From the NCBI GenBank assembly GCA_950295325.1, contig OX485806.1:35526001-35590000 (forward strand): DNA of 64,000 nucleotides, read 5' to 3'. The notes beneath the pieces were generated by a model. That model saw only the letters and a list, made by a program, of their open reading frames with translations. It made no database searches and had not been told where the DNA came from. Numbering within the stretch: the stretch's first letter is position 1; every line of letters begins with the position of its first letter. This document shows, piece after piece, positions 38,173 to 49,510 of the stretch. Position numbers and translations under genes: made by a program. This DNA comes from Polytrichum commune (taxonomy: Eukaryota; Streptophyta; Polytrichopsida; Polytrichales; Polytrichaceae).

Positions 38173-38768
38173 AGGGCCAAAGCATGGTAAAGTGAACAAA
38201 AGTTGTACCCTACGAATTTAGAGGCGCAAGTAGCCATATTTCCTAGTTATATAACTCAAAACAATTATGATGATTTATACTAAATTTACTAATAAGGTGG
38301 ATCAAGATGTTTTCATAAATATATTTGCAAACTACATGATTTACATCCTTAAAACTACATTCAAAAGGTTGTAGAATCTACTTTCATAATTGTCGGTTTT
38401 TGGAAAGGGAGGGTGAAGCAGACCTTAAGAAATTGTATTTTGCTTCAAAATTTGCGGCAAACAAACATATAATACGATCTTGCCAAATACTTAAACTATA
38501 CACACAAATCATAATAAATTTTGGAATGAAGTAAGTTTTAACTCAAATCCATCACCTAGTTTAGAATCTACTGCATACTTATCTCCATCATACTAATGAG
38601 GCACAAATCTTGTACCATGTTTAATTCAAACCCATTGGAGGGCTCCATGATCTCAAAATGACATATTTTATAGAATTGCGCCTACTTCCCTTACTATGTT
38701 TGAAAATTGTATCAAAGTGGAAAGGCAAACAAATTTTTTTTGTTCACTTTACCATGCTTTGGTCTAAG
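38173..38768. mobile_element. Non-autonomous DNA element, GGTAAAGTG family copy 1
   Basis: The left end reads GGGCCAAAGCATGGTAAAGT and the right end, reverse-complemented, reads GACCAAAGCATGGTAAAGTG; both continue into GAACAAA. TA flanks both ends, which would fit a Tc1/mariner-type duplication. The element is about 595 bp with no open frame. Its right end abuts the helix-turn-helix fragment that follows. Confidence 0.75.
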
Positions 38769-38799
38769 TAGGTCACAATGTCGAAGGTCTTCTTTGCCC

Positions 38800-39009
38800 A
38801 TGAGAGCATTACCAGAGGAGAAGAGGTTGAATGCTATAGTCCTATTGCAACATGGGCATAGCGCACGTGAAGTGTCAAAATTGTTGGGTATCTCTCAATC
38901 TACATGCTTTAGGATTTGTAGAGAGCGTGTTCCTCATGTGGAGCCTTCAAGAGTCAATGTGTATAGTGGTCTTCAAATCATTGTTTCTCCATGTGTAGTT
39001 TTACAATAG
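38800..39009 (+). pseudogene. Transposase N-terminal helix-turn-helix fragment (Tc1/mariner-type suspected)
   Basis: The frame from ATG 38800 encodes RALPEEKRLNAIVLLQHG followed by HSAREVSKLLGISQSTCFRI, a classic helix-turn-helix of the type at the N-terminus of Tc1/mariner transposases. It stops at 39009 after about 69 residues, without a DDE region that I can recognise downstream, so it is a fragment. Assignment to Tc1/mariner is by resemblance only; another HTH-bearing recombinase is possible. Confidence 0.45.
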
Positions 39010-40316
39010 ACATGAGAATTATTTTCATTCCCTTTTTATTTTCATGGCATTGTGTGAGAATTAATGTAGTGAGTCACTAACTCAATTTTGAGAGTTAGTG
39101 TATAAAAACTATATATACATTGATTCCTAATTACCGATTTATTCTCGATCAAAATGGGATTGAGTTTGGTGATTTCTTTTCATGGGTGGCAAAAATAAGG
39201 TTCCTTGTTTCATGGCTTGGACATTTGTGCATAGCAGGATATGATTGCCAGTTGTTACGTTGATTAGAGCATGAGTTAGTGAGAATGTCTAAGTCTTCAG
39301 GATTAATCAAAAGCAAATATTTTCATATAAGTAGGGGGTCTATAGGAATCTAGACCCCAGGGAGATATTTATTTTCACTTCTACGAACTTTTTTAACATA
39401 TGCTTCCAATCCAAAAGCAACTCCATAAGAGTGTTTAGAACTTAAAACTCTTTTAGGTTTAGCTCCAAAGGTCCAAATAGTTGCAAGTGCTATAGAGGAA
39501 GAAGGGTTGCATGCGATATCCAAGGTTGAAAAAGAAAGCTCACAATTTGGTGACAATGGAAGAGTTTTTTGATGATGGTCGACAACAATGCACACCCTTT
39601 CCTGCAAACTTGTACATCGATAATTCTTGGATTCTAAATCTCCAACTTTGGTTATGATGTCACCAAGAAATTGATTGTGCCACGACACATGTCCTTGTTT
39701 TAGAGCGCTAAAGTGAGGAGGAATTCATCTCAAAATGAACGGTTATGACAGACTCTAGACATTGGTAATGTGTTTGCACAACTTTTGGCTTCAAAAATTC
39801 ACAATAGTGCCAATTGAAGAAATGAAATTACCCAAAAAGTTGCAGACTCTGATGTGTATAAGGCTACGAGGGGGGGATTTGCAGCGCTGTGTACTACTTC
39901 TCCACCACATTTGGCGTAGAATGTGGTAAGTGGTCGGTTATTGGTGGCTCTACCTTAGTAGCTTAGTACCCAATGCAAGGTGAGCATAGAACTCGACTTC
40001 GACTTACTTTCCCATCACCTCCATTTCATTTAAACTTCACTTGTGTTTTAACATACATGTTACAACATGTAACTTATGTAAGTACTTAGGGTGCAAGCTT
40101 GCCCAAGGACGGACGCTCATGGTGCTCCTCTTGTACCACAAAGGGGGAAAAAAGAGTATAAAAATGTTGGCTAGGGTTCCGCCGTCCCCTCCGTAGGGAA
40201 CGTCCTCCGCTACCCCACATGGGTTTTGAATTTCACATATTATCATCATCTTACATACGTACCTCCCTGCCCCCCCCCCCCCTAAAGTAAAAGGTAGGAT
40301 CGAGGCAACCCTCCTC
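39010..40316. other. No gene recognised
   Basis: A minus-strand open frame of 112 codons (39688-39350) has fairly protein-like composition but no motif I know. It could be the remains of a transposon or gene next to the HTH fragment. The rest is AT-rich, ending in a C13 run at 40270-40282. Confidence 0.35.
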
Positions 40317-40943
40317 AGCTACACTACTATTTTGTCTAATTAGTGTGGGTGGTTACCATTCAGAGTTAAGTGTTGCTATATAATTTTACCTGCATCATTG
40401 TTTTATACCAACTAAATTATATCATATTCTTCAGTGTGTGTGCATACTAACCACACTAACCACACTAAATACGATATTTACTGTCATATGGTATTTAATG
40501 TCATTATGGTAAATTTTTGGATGACACCCCTTATGAATAAGTGAAGAAAAATTGTCATGGATGATGGATGAGTTCATTCATTGGCCACAACCCTACCTTC
40601 TCTTGTCAGTGACTTGTGATGAAATATTGTCATGGATGATTGAAACTTGGATGAAAACTCACTTGGTAAGTGACAGTAATTGCAACACTGTAAATCTATA
40701 ATCCCCCCTCCCAAAAAATTACAAGGAATGACAAATAATGTTGGGTTAACATTTAGTGTTGGCGACATTGTACCGTAGTTTATAATTAATATTGAGCAAG
40801 ACGACAATCAAAATTGGTGACACTAAATATCAAATTTAGCATACTTATGTTATTTGCGTAAAAAATGATACTCTCAGTGACATGTTATAGCAATGCATAA
40901 CTCCAAATGGTAGCCCACACTAATTAGACAAAATCGTGTAGCT
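40317..40943. mobile_element. Compound foldback element: family-A-like MITE containing a family B MITE
   Basis: The outer ends are inverted repeats: the left has ATTTTGTCTAATTAGTGTGG, and the same 20 bases occur at the right end in reverse complement. They continue into TACCATT.GGAGTTA and TTGCTATA, which resemble the inner part of family A. Inside, from about 40460 to 40841, a second pair of inverted ends (CACTAAATACGATATTTA and, in complement, CTAAATTTGATATTTAGTGT) matches family B. No open frame is present. Confidence 0.75.
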
Positions 40944-40949
40944 GCCCAA

Positions 40950-40962
40950 CCCCCCCCCCCCC
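40950..40962. repeat. C13 homopolymer
   Basis: An unbroken C run directly beyond the compound element. A longer C18 run follows at 41152-41169. Confidence 0.95.
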
Positions 40963-41151
40963 TCCCTCTTCAACTCCCTCAGCAGTACACCCACCGTGGG
41001 CCCTTGGATTGCCCATCCAATGGCTCACAGCCAACAGGCTTGCATTTATGTGACCCTCCACCAATTATTACAGTGTGGCCTCACAGGGAACCCCAGGCCC
41101 TCCCGTGCTCGGTAACCAACCAAAACATTGCTCCCCTCCTCTACCCGAGAA

Positions 41152-41169
41152 CCCCCCCCCCCCCCCCCC
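41152..41169. repeat. C18 homopolymer
   Basis: An unbroken C run on the plus strand. It generates a spurious poly-proline frame. Confidence 0.95.
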
Positions 41170-42417
41170 AAATCTACATATACCGTTTGCTATATATATG
41201 GCTACAATTTAGTCCGGCCATTCCCATGTCAAGGGAACCCGGTTACCAATTCACAATAAAACTCGACCTTGCATCCACTACACTCAAAATTTGATTTAGT
41301 GTGGCATTCATATTGGTGTGCCATGTTTAATTACAATGGCCTTTCATGTTAGCTTGTCATGTGTCGGAACTTATTTTGGAAGTTGGGTAAGTTTTTTGGA
41401 CCTCCTCTTGTCATCCCCAAAAATTTGAGACAACTTTAGGATCTAAAATAAGATATGCCCATAACATCCATCATCCTAAATCTTGGATTGGCCTATGCAA
41501 GGCTAGCTTAGAAAGTTAGTTTGTAATAGCCCAACACCACTCTTTGAGTAAGATAATTTAAGCATTAAGAAAACTTGGGTAACTTTATGCATAAGCTCAC
41601 AAATTCACATTTTAGCTAAGTTCTCTATAGTTTCATGCCAAGAATTACAAATAACTTTATTGGATCTAACCAACCAAGCTTGCATGGGCATGGTTGATGG
41701 TGTTATGCAATGTCTTTAGTTTAGGGTAATGATGCATCTTATTAATTTATGGCGGCCACTTTTAACTCTACATGCATATTTGATTGTTGGTTCAGCTCTA
41801 AAATTGTCTAATTTGGTTAGCAAATGCAAATCACAAAGATTGACATTTTGACTTTTAGAATCTTATTAGAGATGCGCAAGTCATAAGTAATTAAGCTTTC
41901 TTTCTCCTGAAATGATCACATGGGCCCTTCCAAGAGTGGAGTGACTAATATGTTTTGAGTACATAGGGTTTAGGGTTTAGGACAATCTTATTGTAACACA
42001 TGTTATTTTGACGTTTGCACTTACTTAAAAGCCTTGCCAAATACCACCTAAACACACATGCCCAATGAAGAAGAGTGAGCACCACACAAGGCCCACATAC
42101 CTTACATAGTTCATGTGTCTTTTCACATGCATGGTGGGAAGTGGATAAATTTTCATACAAGGGGAGAGCATGAGGGAAGCTAAGGGCAAACCCTTACACA
42201 CGTTTTCCACAAAGCCCAACACAAAGGGGACTCCCCGGCCCCCTCCCATGCTTATGAAGATGAAGACAGTGGCCAATTCATGGGCGGGTGCCTTCCAAAC
42301 CACCTTCCAAGCGAGGCTCTTCTTGTCCCCTGTGCTCTCATGCCCTTCCTCCCTCACATTGCTTAAAAGATTCAACCCCCCTCTCCTCTCCTTCTTAACA
42401 CAACACTGCAGCAACAT

Positions 42418-42437
42418 CCCCCCCCCCCCCCCCCCCC
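42418..42437. repeat. C20 homopolymer
   Basis: The longest single-base run in the window. Its length may be inexact because such runs are hard to sequence. The 125-codon plus-strand frame across it (42170-42547) shows no domain and is treated as chance. Confidence 0.95.
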
Positions 42438-42547
42438 GGCGTGCTCTTCAATTCAGGCTCATTCCTCACTCTACCATTTTAGGCCTTCACACTATACGAT
42501 CCACAAGGGGCAGGTATCGTTCGTGCTTATTTGTTGCCTACAACTAA

Positions 42548-44342
42548 AGAAGTCACTGGGCTAGGCTAGGCTTTTACAAAGTACAGGTAGATGTGCAAAA
42601 AGACATTCAAAATTGGCACTACACATATGTTGTAGGCTCAAATTATTACGACTTACATCCTAATATGGATCATTTTTCAATTTATTATATAACTTTGTTG
42701 ATGTATCACTTCCATCTAATGCATAAATAACCTGAAGTCACCACTCTCATCTAATGCATAAAATTTTGTTTTTATATCCTCATCAACAACTAAAGGAAGT
42801 GTCTTGAAACAATATCAATTCTATGGTGCTCCATCTCAACATCAACACAACTTAGGTTCTAAAGGATATGTAGAAAGTAGAATTAATACGCCTTACATTT
42901 GGGATTAGCAAACAATGACCTTCACAATGAGTAATGCACGCACATGTATATATTCAACTCCTTAAAGACCTTCCCATATTGGTGGATTGAATTGCCGAGA
43001 GATGTGCAACATAAGTGAGAGGGGGAAGGCTAGGGTCAAGATTAGGGTTTAGGGGTTAGAAGAAATCCTCACATGGAACATCTATGGAAATCATAAATGG
43101 TCCATCTTCACATGTCAACCTTCCACTTGGCCTTCCCAAATAATGTGCCATGTCCATGCACCAACAATTCAACAAGTGACATAATAAGAAGAAAAAGAAG
43201 AAGAAGAAGTAGAAGAAGATCCACATATTGACATGTGGCACAATGTGAGGGTTTGGGTCGACTTCTTTGATGGTTCGCATTAATGACAAAACCTAGGGAG
43301 ATAAATGTGAAAATAAGTGAAGATTGAAACAAGATTCTCCGTTCCATAGGGTTTAATGATATTAGAGAGTGAGTGACATTACAGAGGTTGATATTATGGA
43401 GTTTAGGGTTTACTTGTGCTCAAATTCACTCAGATTTGTCATGCACATTATATAATTACCCAATGGATCTTGCTAGCTTTACCCGAGAGAAGGGAATGTC
43501 CAAAGGGATTGTACAAATTCATTCTAGATTGTACAAGAAAATCCTCCATTGCTAATGTGATTCCCAAACATTCACTAAATTAATGGTAACTACTCCTAGT
43601 TGTGACGCTTAGATACCCAAAAAAGTGGCTCCTTAAGATTCTTGCCTATGATAAACATGGCTTGAACATTTGAGTCTAGTAGGGTGGGTTTTGGATGCAC
43701 CTATAATAAGCACTTTGAAAACTCATAGTTTAAGGATACAATGTTCAAAACTATGTATATATTTTGAGTTGTGTTGCAGCTTCTATCAATTACCCCAATA
43801 CCCAAGAAAATCGATGTAATCTAATGGTAGTAAAGAAAGACTAGAGTATGCTCAAGGACAATAATAGATGTAGTTACTATATACAACATAATTGGTCACC
43901 AATCGTGGTATGGTAGCAAGTTGTTCATGTTGACTTCTAAATATCATTACACTCATGCACTCACTCATACACCCACCCACCCACCTACCCACTCTCTCTC
44001 TCTCTCTCAATACCACGATGAACGTTGCGTCATTCAAACTTCTTTACTTCGTTCCATTTTACTTTGATAATACACGACTATGACACCTGTAATGCAACAT
44101 TTGGAGACCCTTATTTGCCATACCATCAAGCAATGGTTGTGTGTGATCCGTACATATTCGAGTAGAAGGTTGTTATATATGTAAGATAAATCGCAAGTAG
44201 TGGGCTTGTTCAATGATTCCTTTATTTTAAGGGTGACTTCAAAATTTTGACAATTATATACCAACTTCCATGTTATTGAAATTGCGACAAGGTAGTTTGT
44301 TTGTTTGTTTTTTGGTCAATTCATGATCACATAACATTATTA
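42548..44342. other. No gene recognised
   Basis: AT-rich DNA with a GAA/GAAG microsatellite (43189-43218), a CT array (43991-44008) and a telomere-like stretch near 43042. No frame has a recognisable motif. Confidence 0.45.
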
Positions 44343-44476
44343 AGCAGTGTGCGCCTTGAGAATATATATAACCATGGGATGCCTCATCCTAGTGCAAGGA
44401 GAGTCAAATTTTGCACTAGGTTGGGGCATCCCATGGTTATATATTCTCATAGCCTATATGACAAGCGCACACTGCT
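44343..44476. repeat. Long imperfect hairpin, candidate MIRNA-like foldback
   Basis: The outer 12-base arms AGCAGTGTGCGC and GCGCACACTGCT are exact complements. The inner arms run from GAGAATATATATAACCATGG and GATGCCTCATCCTAGTGCAA (44358-44397) against TTGCACTAGGTTGGGGCATC and CCATGGTTATATATTCTC (44411-44448). There are only two or three mismatches and a two-base size difference in about 40 bases, and the loop is about 13 bases. The right side has an extra unpaired stretch of about 15 bases between inner and outer arms. The precursor-like size and near-complete pairing fit a young miRNA locus. An old MITE is the alternative; I saw no clear target duplication. Confidence 0.55.
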
Positions 44477-44845
44477 TCATAATTATGCATATCATATTTC
44501 CAGGTACAACTGTACAATACAAAAAGCAGCTTTTTAGGATGATCTTTGTAGGCAATGGAGGTGAGAGATTGGTCTTTGGGGAGCTCTTCTTTTCCTAAAG
44601 GGTGTGTTGCCGAGGGCAAACGTTTGTTATTAACACACGAGGCCCAAACCACAACATTGGTAACAATCAAATCGTACAGATAAATCATTCTCCTTCTTTA
44701 GAATGCTCAGAGTGTCTTAAGGATTGAGCAACTAAAACAAGAGCTTAATCTTTGATGGTTAGGATTACGAACGCCTCCCTCTTTTCTTTACAGTTTTATG
44801 TGTTTAGTCATGTCACTTGGTCTGTCAAACAACCCTTTATTTAAA

Positions 44846-45132
44846 ACTACACTAAATAGGATACTTAGAGTTTGATACACTAACTACAAACGCATACACT
44901 TAATATGAACGAACACATCAATAACTCTTTGAAAGTATGGAAGTTACATGTTTGAATTTAGTGTTAGTAAGGATATGAAAAAAATGATATAATAAGGGAG
45001 GTGGTAGTAGGGAAGGTAGCGGCACATTTATGTCTAACACTAATTATCAAGAATTGAAAATTAATGTTGAGCATGGTAGGATGGTAAGAACACTAAATAT
45101 AATCAAACACTAAATAGGATATTTAGTGTAGT
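44846..45132. repeat. MITE family B, copy 1
   Basis: The left end ACTACACTAAATAGGATACT and the right end, in complement ACTACACTAAATATCCTATT, form inverted repeats of about 30 bases that continue into GTTTGAT on both sides. The interior holds AACACTAATTATCAAG and AATGTTGAGCA, related to the interior of the other family B copies. Non-coding. Confidence 0.75.
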
Positions 45133-45393
45133 GATGGCATGCACCGCACACTGGCTCGGTGACTAGATCATTCAACAGAAATATATTGAATTTTAAAAAA
45201 TACAATGAATCTTTCATTCCATACTAACAATTGAATCTTAATTTTTGAATTTTTTCTTTAGGATCAAGCTTTTGTGAAGACAATTCTTGCTATTCTTAAT
45301 CAGTTTAAACTTCATGACATGTTTTGTGCAACTCAACGACTTTTGAAGGTACAACTTGCAACCTACACATGATAAGTTAAATGATGCACCATT

Positions 45394-45566
45394 TATGGCA
45401 TATAGTGTCACTTACTATTTGGAATTACGCAAGGTTATATTCCTTATTGTAGATTTTAAGTTTTACCAAAAAAGGTTAAATAGGTTGTACGGACTTTACT
45501 TCATGAAAATTTACATTCTTAGCAAAAAGTTAGAGCACAAAGTAACCCTATATAGTAAGTGACACG
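45394..45566. repeat. Foldback MITE, family A copy 3
   Basis: The left end carries TAGTGTCACTTACTATTTGG and the right end, in complement, GTGTCACTTACTATATAGGG. The sequence is otherwise diverged from copies 1 and 2. It is about 173 bp with no coding capacity. Confidence 0.78.
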
Positions 45567-46596
45567 AATTACTCTAAAGTTAAACTCAACAAAACTATTA
45601 AATATGTTGAAGTTGGGCCTGACCATTTGGTGTGGTCGATTCTACCCCTAACTTCCCACCCCCAATTTCCCTCAAATCTGCCCAAAAAAATTGATCTCAT
45701 TTTCAGTGACTAGAGCGGAAGATTTAAAGTTTTTTTGACAAATCCAATTGTATAGATGTTTGCAAGGTAGAGGTGACTACTCACAATTAAGATTTCAAAC
45801 GTTGAAGTTTTGTTATGTAGTAGATTATATAGGAATGTCAATAGTGGTTTTGAGGGGTGACAATTTAGAAATTCAATTGGGATTGGTTTTTGGATCGAAC
45901 CTCCACTCACATCATCTCCAAATGCCAAAATGTTGCCCTTGTTCAAAGGATGGGCAATATACTTACTCAAATTATCTCACAAATCTTGAAACCATTATTC
46001 TATGATTTTTTAGGAAGCTTTGTAATTTGAGGCAGCGGTGCCACAACTACACACCTCCACATGGATTTACACCCTTAACATATGACCAACTAAAAATTCC
46101 TCCAGTAGATGTTTAGATATGTTGTGTTTGAGTGTCATGCAAAGTTTTAGATCAATAAGGAATGTTATTAAAGTCGTAGTACATGGGAGGGGCGGGGTTT
46201 TATTTCCGTGGCCAGAACCGTCATTTGGTCACAAACAAAAAGCACCACTCCTCCATATATAAGAGATGTGATAGTAACCCATTGTCAAAGAGGTTCTTTA
46301 CTAACGACGAGTTCCTCATGAGGTCAATATACCTATCCATCCATCTATGTATTATGAGATTTGGTATGGGTCATACCAAAAATTTGGATTGAAAGCAATA
46401 ACTGCAAACAAATATATATGTGTATTTTCATCATGGAAGTGGCAACTACAATGTAGAGATTGAGAATTCATAAAAGGGTCTATAGATTTATCAACAAATG
46501 TGGATCTACTTTTTTGGATTAATTTAGTCCAAAGAGATAATGTTATGCATTATAAAAATAGAATAAAAAGTAAAATTAAAATTTCCAAGGCGTAAT

Positions 46597-47170
46597 TTGG
46601 GTGCAAGCATGGTAAAGTGGAACAAAAAATGCTTTGGTATCCTCAAACCATAGTTTCTTTTGTCAAATGCCTTAAAATAGTAGAAAAATGTTGTTTTGAT
46701 TAAATAATTTTCATGATGACCAAGATGAGATCTTAAAAACTTATCATTAAAAATAATGTTCAAAAGCAAATGGCTAGATCTAATTTTGAACATAAATTTC
46801 ATGACCTTAAATATTTGAACTTGAATTTTTTTTAAATGTACCTTGAATTCATTATATCCTTGAGGTCATCATCAAATGTTTTTTTGTAGAAAATCATCAA
46901 TTCAATGTAAATTTATCATACTTGAAAAAAAAATTGACAATTACTTGCTCAGTATCACCACTTGCATACCCACTTGCACCTTCTTCTAAAAGACCTTTTT
47001 TGATATTTTTTTGTCAAAATTAATTGTGTGGCTTTGTAGATCAATATGTTTTTAAAATATTTATGATATTTTTCCATAAAATTCAAAGTACGTATGTTGT
47101 TTTAAATCACTTTCACTTAAACTTGTGCAAGGATCAAAAGCTATCCACTTTACCTTGCTTGCACCCATTT
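46597..47170. mobile_element. Non-autonomous DNA element, GGTAAAGTG family copy 2
   Basis: The left end TTGGGTGCAAGCATGGTAAA and the right end, in complement ATGGGTGCAAGCAAGGTAAA, are inverted repeats continuing to GTGGA. The GCATGGTAAAGTG core and the size (about 574 bp) match the element at 38173. The interior is AT-rich and lacks an open frame. The target duplication is unclear. Confidence 0.75.
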
Positions 47171-48651
47171 GTGATCATTATACTTAAAAGTACATGATCA
47201 ACTTCATTGCTTACTTGAAACCCAATTTTTAAATCTCACAATAATGGTCAGCTCATAATGTTACGAGTAGGTTACATACACAACCAATTGCTCACTGGAG
47301 AGCTAAATGGTGATTAAAGCTCGCCACAATTCTTCATCCAGGGAGATACGATATTGTCCATAATTCCCAGAGTAGAGTATGTTCACGAGTCGATCGATTA
47401 TGTTCAATAAACACACAAGTAAGTGGATGATTTACTTATCTCCTTTCATTGATTATCTAGTCCGTAGTATGTTTGGTGTAGAATTCTTATTGAGGCTCAA
47501 TATGGGGGGGCAATATCTATCCTTGTGGTGATGATGATGACCCCCAAAAGATCTTGATTCTTGAGCCCCCAAAATATCATTGTTATTGTTGTTGTGGTTG
47601 TTGTGAACTCGCTCTTCGGACTTACAAATAATGCACACATATTAGCAAGCACATTGATCATTTGCTATGCTTTGAAGGTTGCAAGAGTCAGAAGTAAAAC
47701 TTTGTGAAGTAAATTGGCTAATCGACTTAAAGGTTACATGGTTGGCATTCTCTAACAACATGGTGGACTCCTTGCAAGCATTTTTTAAGGTTTGAAGTTG
47801 AATAAATTTCTAAGAAATCAAGATTAATTTACCTTTGGTTTGAAACTTTAGGTGTGTTTAAAGCACACGTTGGTTTGTGATGTATCCAAAGTTGAAGGAA
47901 ATTTTGATTTTATAGATGATGCAAACATGAATGCTAGTTTGGATGAAAAATTAATAATAAATATTTACAAAAAAGTATGAGTTACTATTGTACAGTACAT
48001 GGTATAAAATAATAATTATTGAGGAGTGTGTGCCAAGTTTCATTACAAGTGCATTTATTATGAATTGTAAATAACACTTTAATTAGTTTTAATAAGTTTG
48101 TATATGTTGTAGGGGCTAAGCCATGTGTAAACTACCTTCTTATATGTTGGCGTGAAACTTTTGTTTCTTGACAAGTCACATTTGGACATAAGGACCTCTT
48201 ATGGTCCGGATTTTGTGTTTTCATTGCATTCATTCAATGAAGCCGTTCATCAATTGCACGCTAACTTGACCACGTTTGCAAATTTTGTTTTAATCTGAAA
48301 ATATAATTTTTAATTTTTTTAAAAATAGGCTAGCTCTTATGAATCTTGATCCTTATTTCTTACCAGATATCTACATGTTTGATCTATTGTCACAAATTCT
48401 TTTGAGCAATGGTGATATTGTTTGCATCCCTTTCCACTCTTTTTAAACATCTTGTTGGACAAAAACACCCGTATGAGGCAATCATGGGTCAAAAGAAGAA
48501 TATGTAGTTACCACATGAGTTAGAACTTTGTCACATGAAAATTGGTATCATCAGCCTATCTCCTAATGTTTATCAATGAAATGAACTTGGTTGGAAAGCA
48601 CGGAAACCCAAAAGGCTTACATATAAAGTAGCCAAGGTATGATGCAATAAT
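47171..48651. other. AT-rich DNA, no gene seen
   Basis: No recognisable frame. A short TTG/TTGTGG microsatellite is present near 47580-47602. Confidence 0.45.
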
Positions 48652-48816
48652 CTACACTAAATATGATATACAGTGTCACCAAGTCCAACTGTCTTGCTCA
48701 ACACTAATTGCAAACAAAACCGCAGTGTACTTTCCTTGTTTCTTATGTAGAATTTGGTTTCGAAAGTGAAGTCAACATAAAATACCATATGACACTAAAT
48801 ACCACATTTAGTGTGG
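48652..48816. repeat. MITE family B, copy 2
   Basis: The left end CTACACTAAATATGATATAC continues to AGTGTCAC. The right end in complement reads CCACACTAAATGTGGTATTT followed by AGTGTC. The interior includes CTTGCTCAACACTAATT, also seen (in complement) in the nested copy near 40790. Non-coding, about 165 bp. Confidence 0.72.
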
Positions 48817-48949
48817 TTGTGTTTGACAGCTGCATGTTGATTAAGACCAGCATGATGTCCAACTACTTAGTATAGGCGTTTGGGGCGTTTTGGAACCAAA
48901 TTAAACTCGCGTAAAAAGGTAAGTGAGGGAGAGGGAGAGGGGAGGGTGT

Positions 48950-49454
48950 TGTTGTTGTTGGGTATTATTAAGTTACCACATGGTACATGCGTGTAGGATA
49001 AATGACACTAGTATTTACTTAGACTACGGTGGGGGTGGGGCATGCAGGCCATAAAGCCGAGATTGGGCAAAGGTTACTTGTGCATGTTGTAAGTACGAGC
49101 TCCACCCGGCCTCCCTCCCCTCCCCTCCTTGTGGGAAGGGAAGGGAAGGGAAGGGAAGGGTGGTAACCTAGTAGAATGTACGAAGGCTATAATTATTACG
49201 AAGGGCCCTTTATCCAGGCCCGACAAAATAAGCTATGTGTGTGTGGGTGTGTGTGTGTGTGGGTGTGTGTTAGTGGACTACGTAGGCTACGTACACTTCA
49301 TGTCTTGGTCCTCACCTTGCAAAGCCTTCCCGCCCTGCCATGCCCGCCCTGCCTACATGACATGATATGACATGACATTACATTACATTCATTCCAACGA
49401 CACCCCACCCCCTCCTAAGCACTATTAAGTGGGCCGTATGTATGTGTCTATGTA

Positions 49455-49490
<36 letters not shown>

Positions 49491-49510
49491 AGTGAGTGAG
49501 TGAGCAAGTG
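48950..49510. repeat. Microsatellite cluster
   Basis: Several different arrays lie close together: GTT (48950-48960), GGGAA (about 49135-49160), GT with GGGT (49232-49270), ACATG/ACATT units (49356-49392), GT then ATGT (49446-49488) and GAGT (49489-49505). No gene is present. Confidence 0.85.

Noticed and set aside
42025-42547. Overlapping open frames of 125-130 codons on both strands around the C20 run
   Set aside because: They depend on the homopolymer and on chance; neither strand shows a domain, and frames on both strands at once argue against coding.
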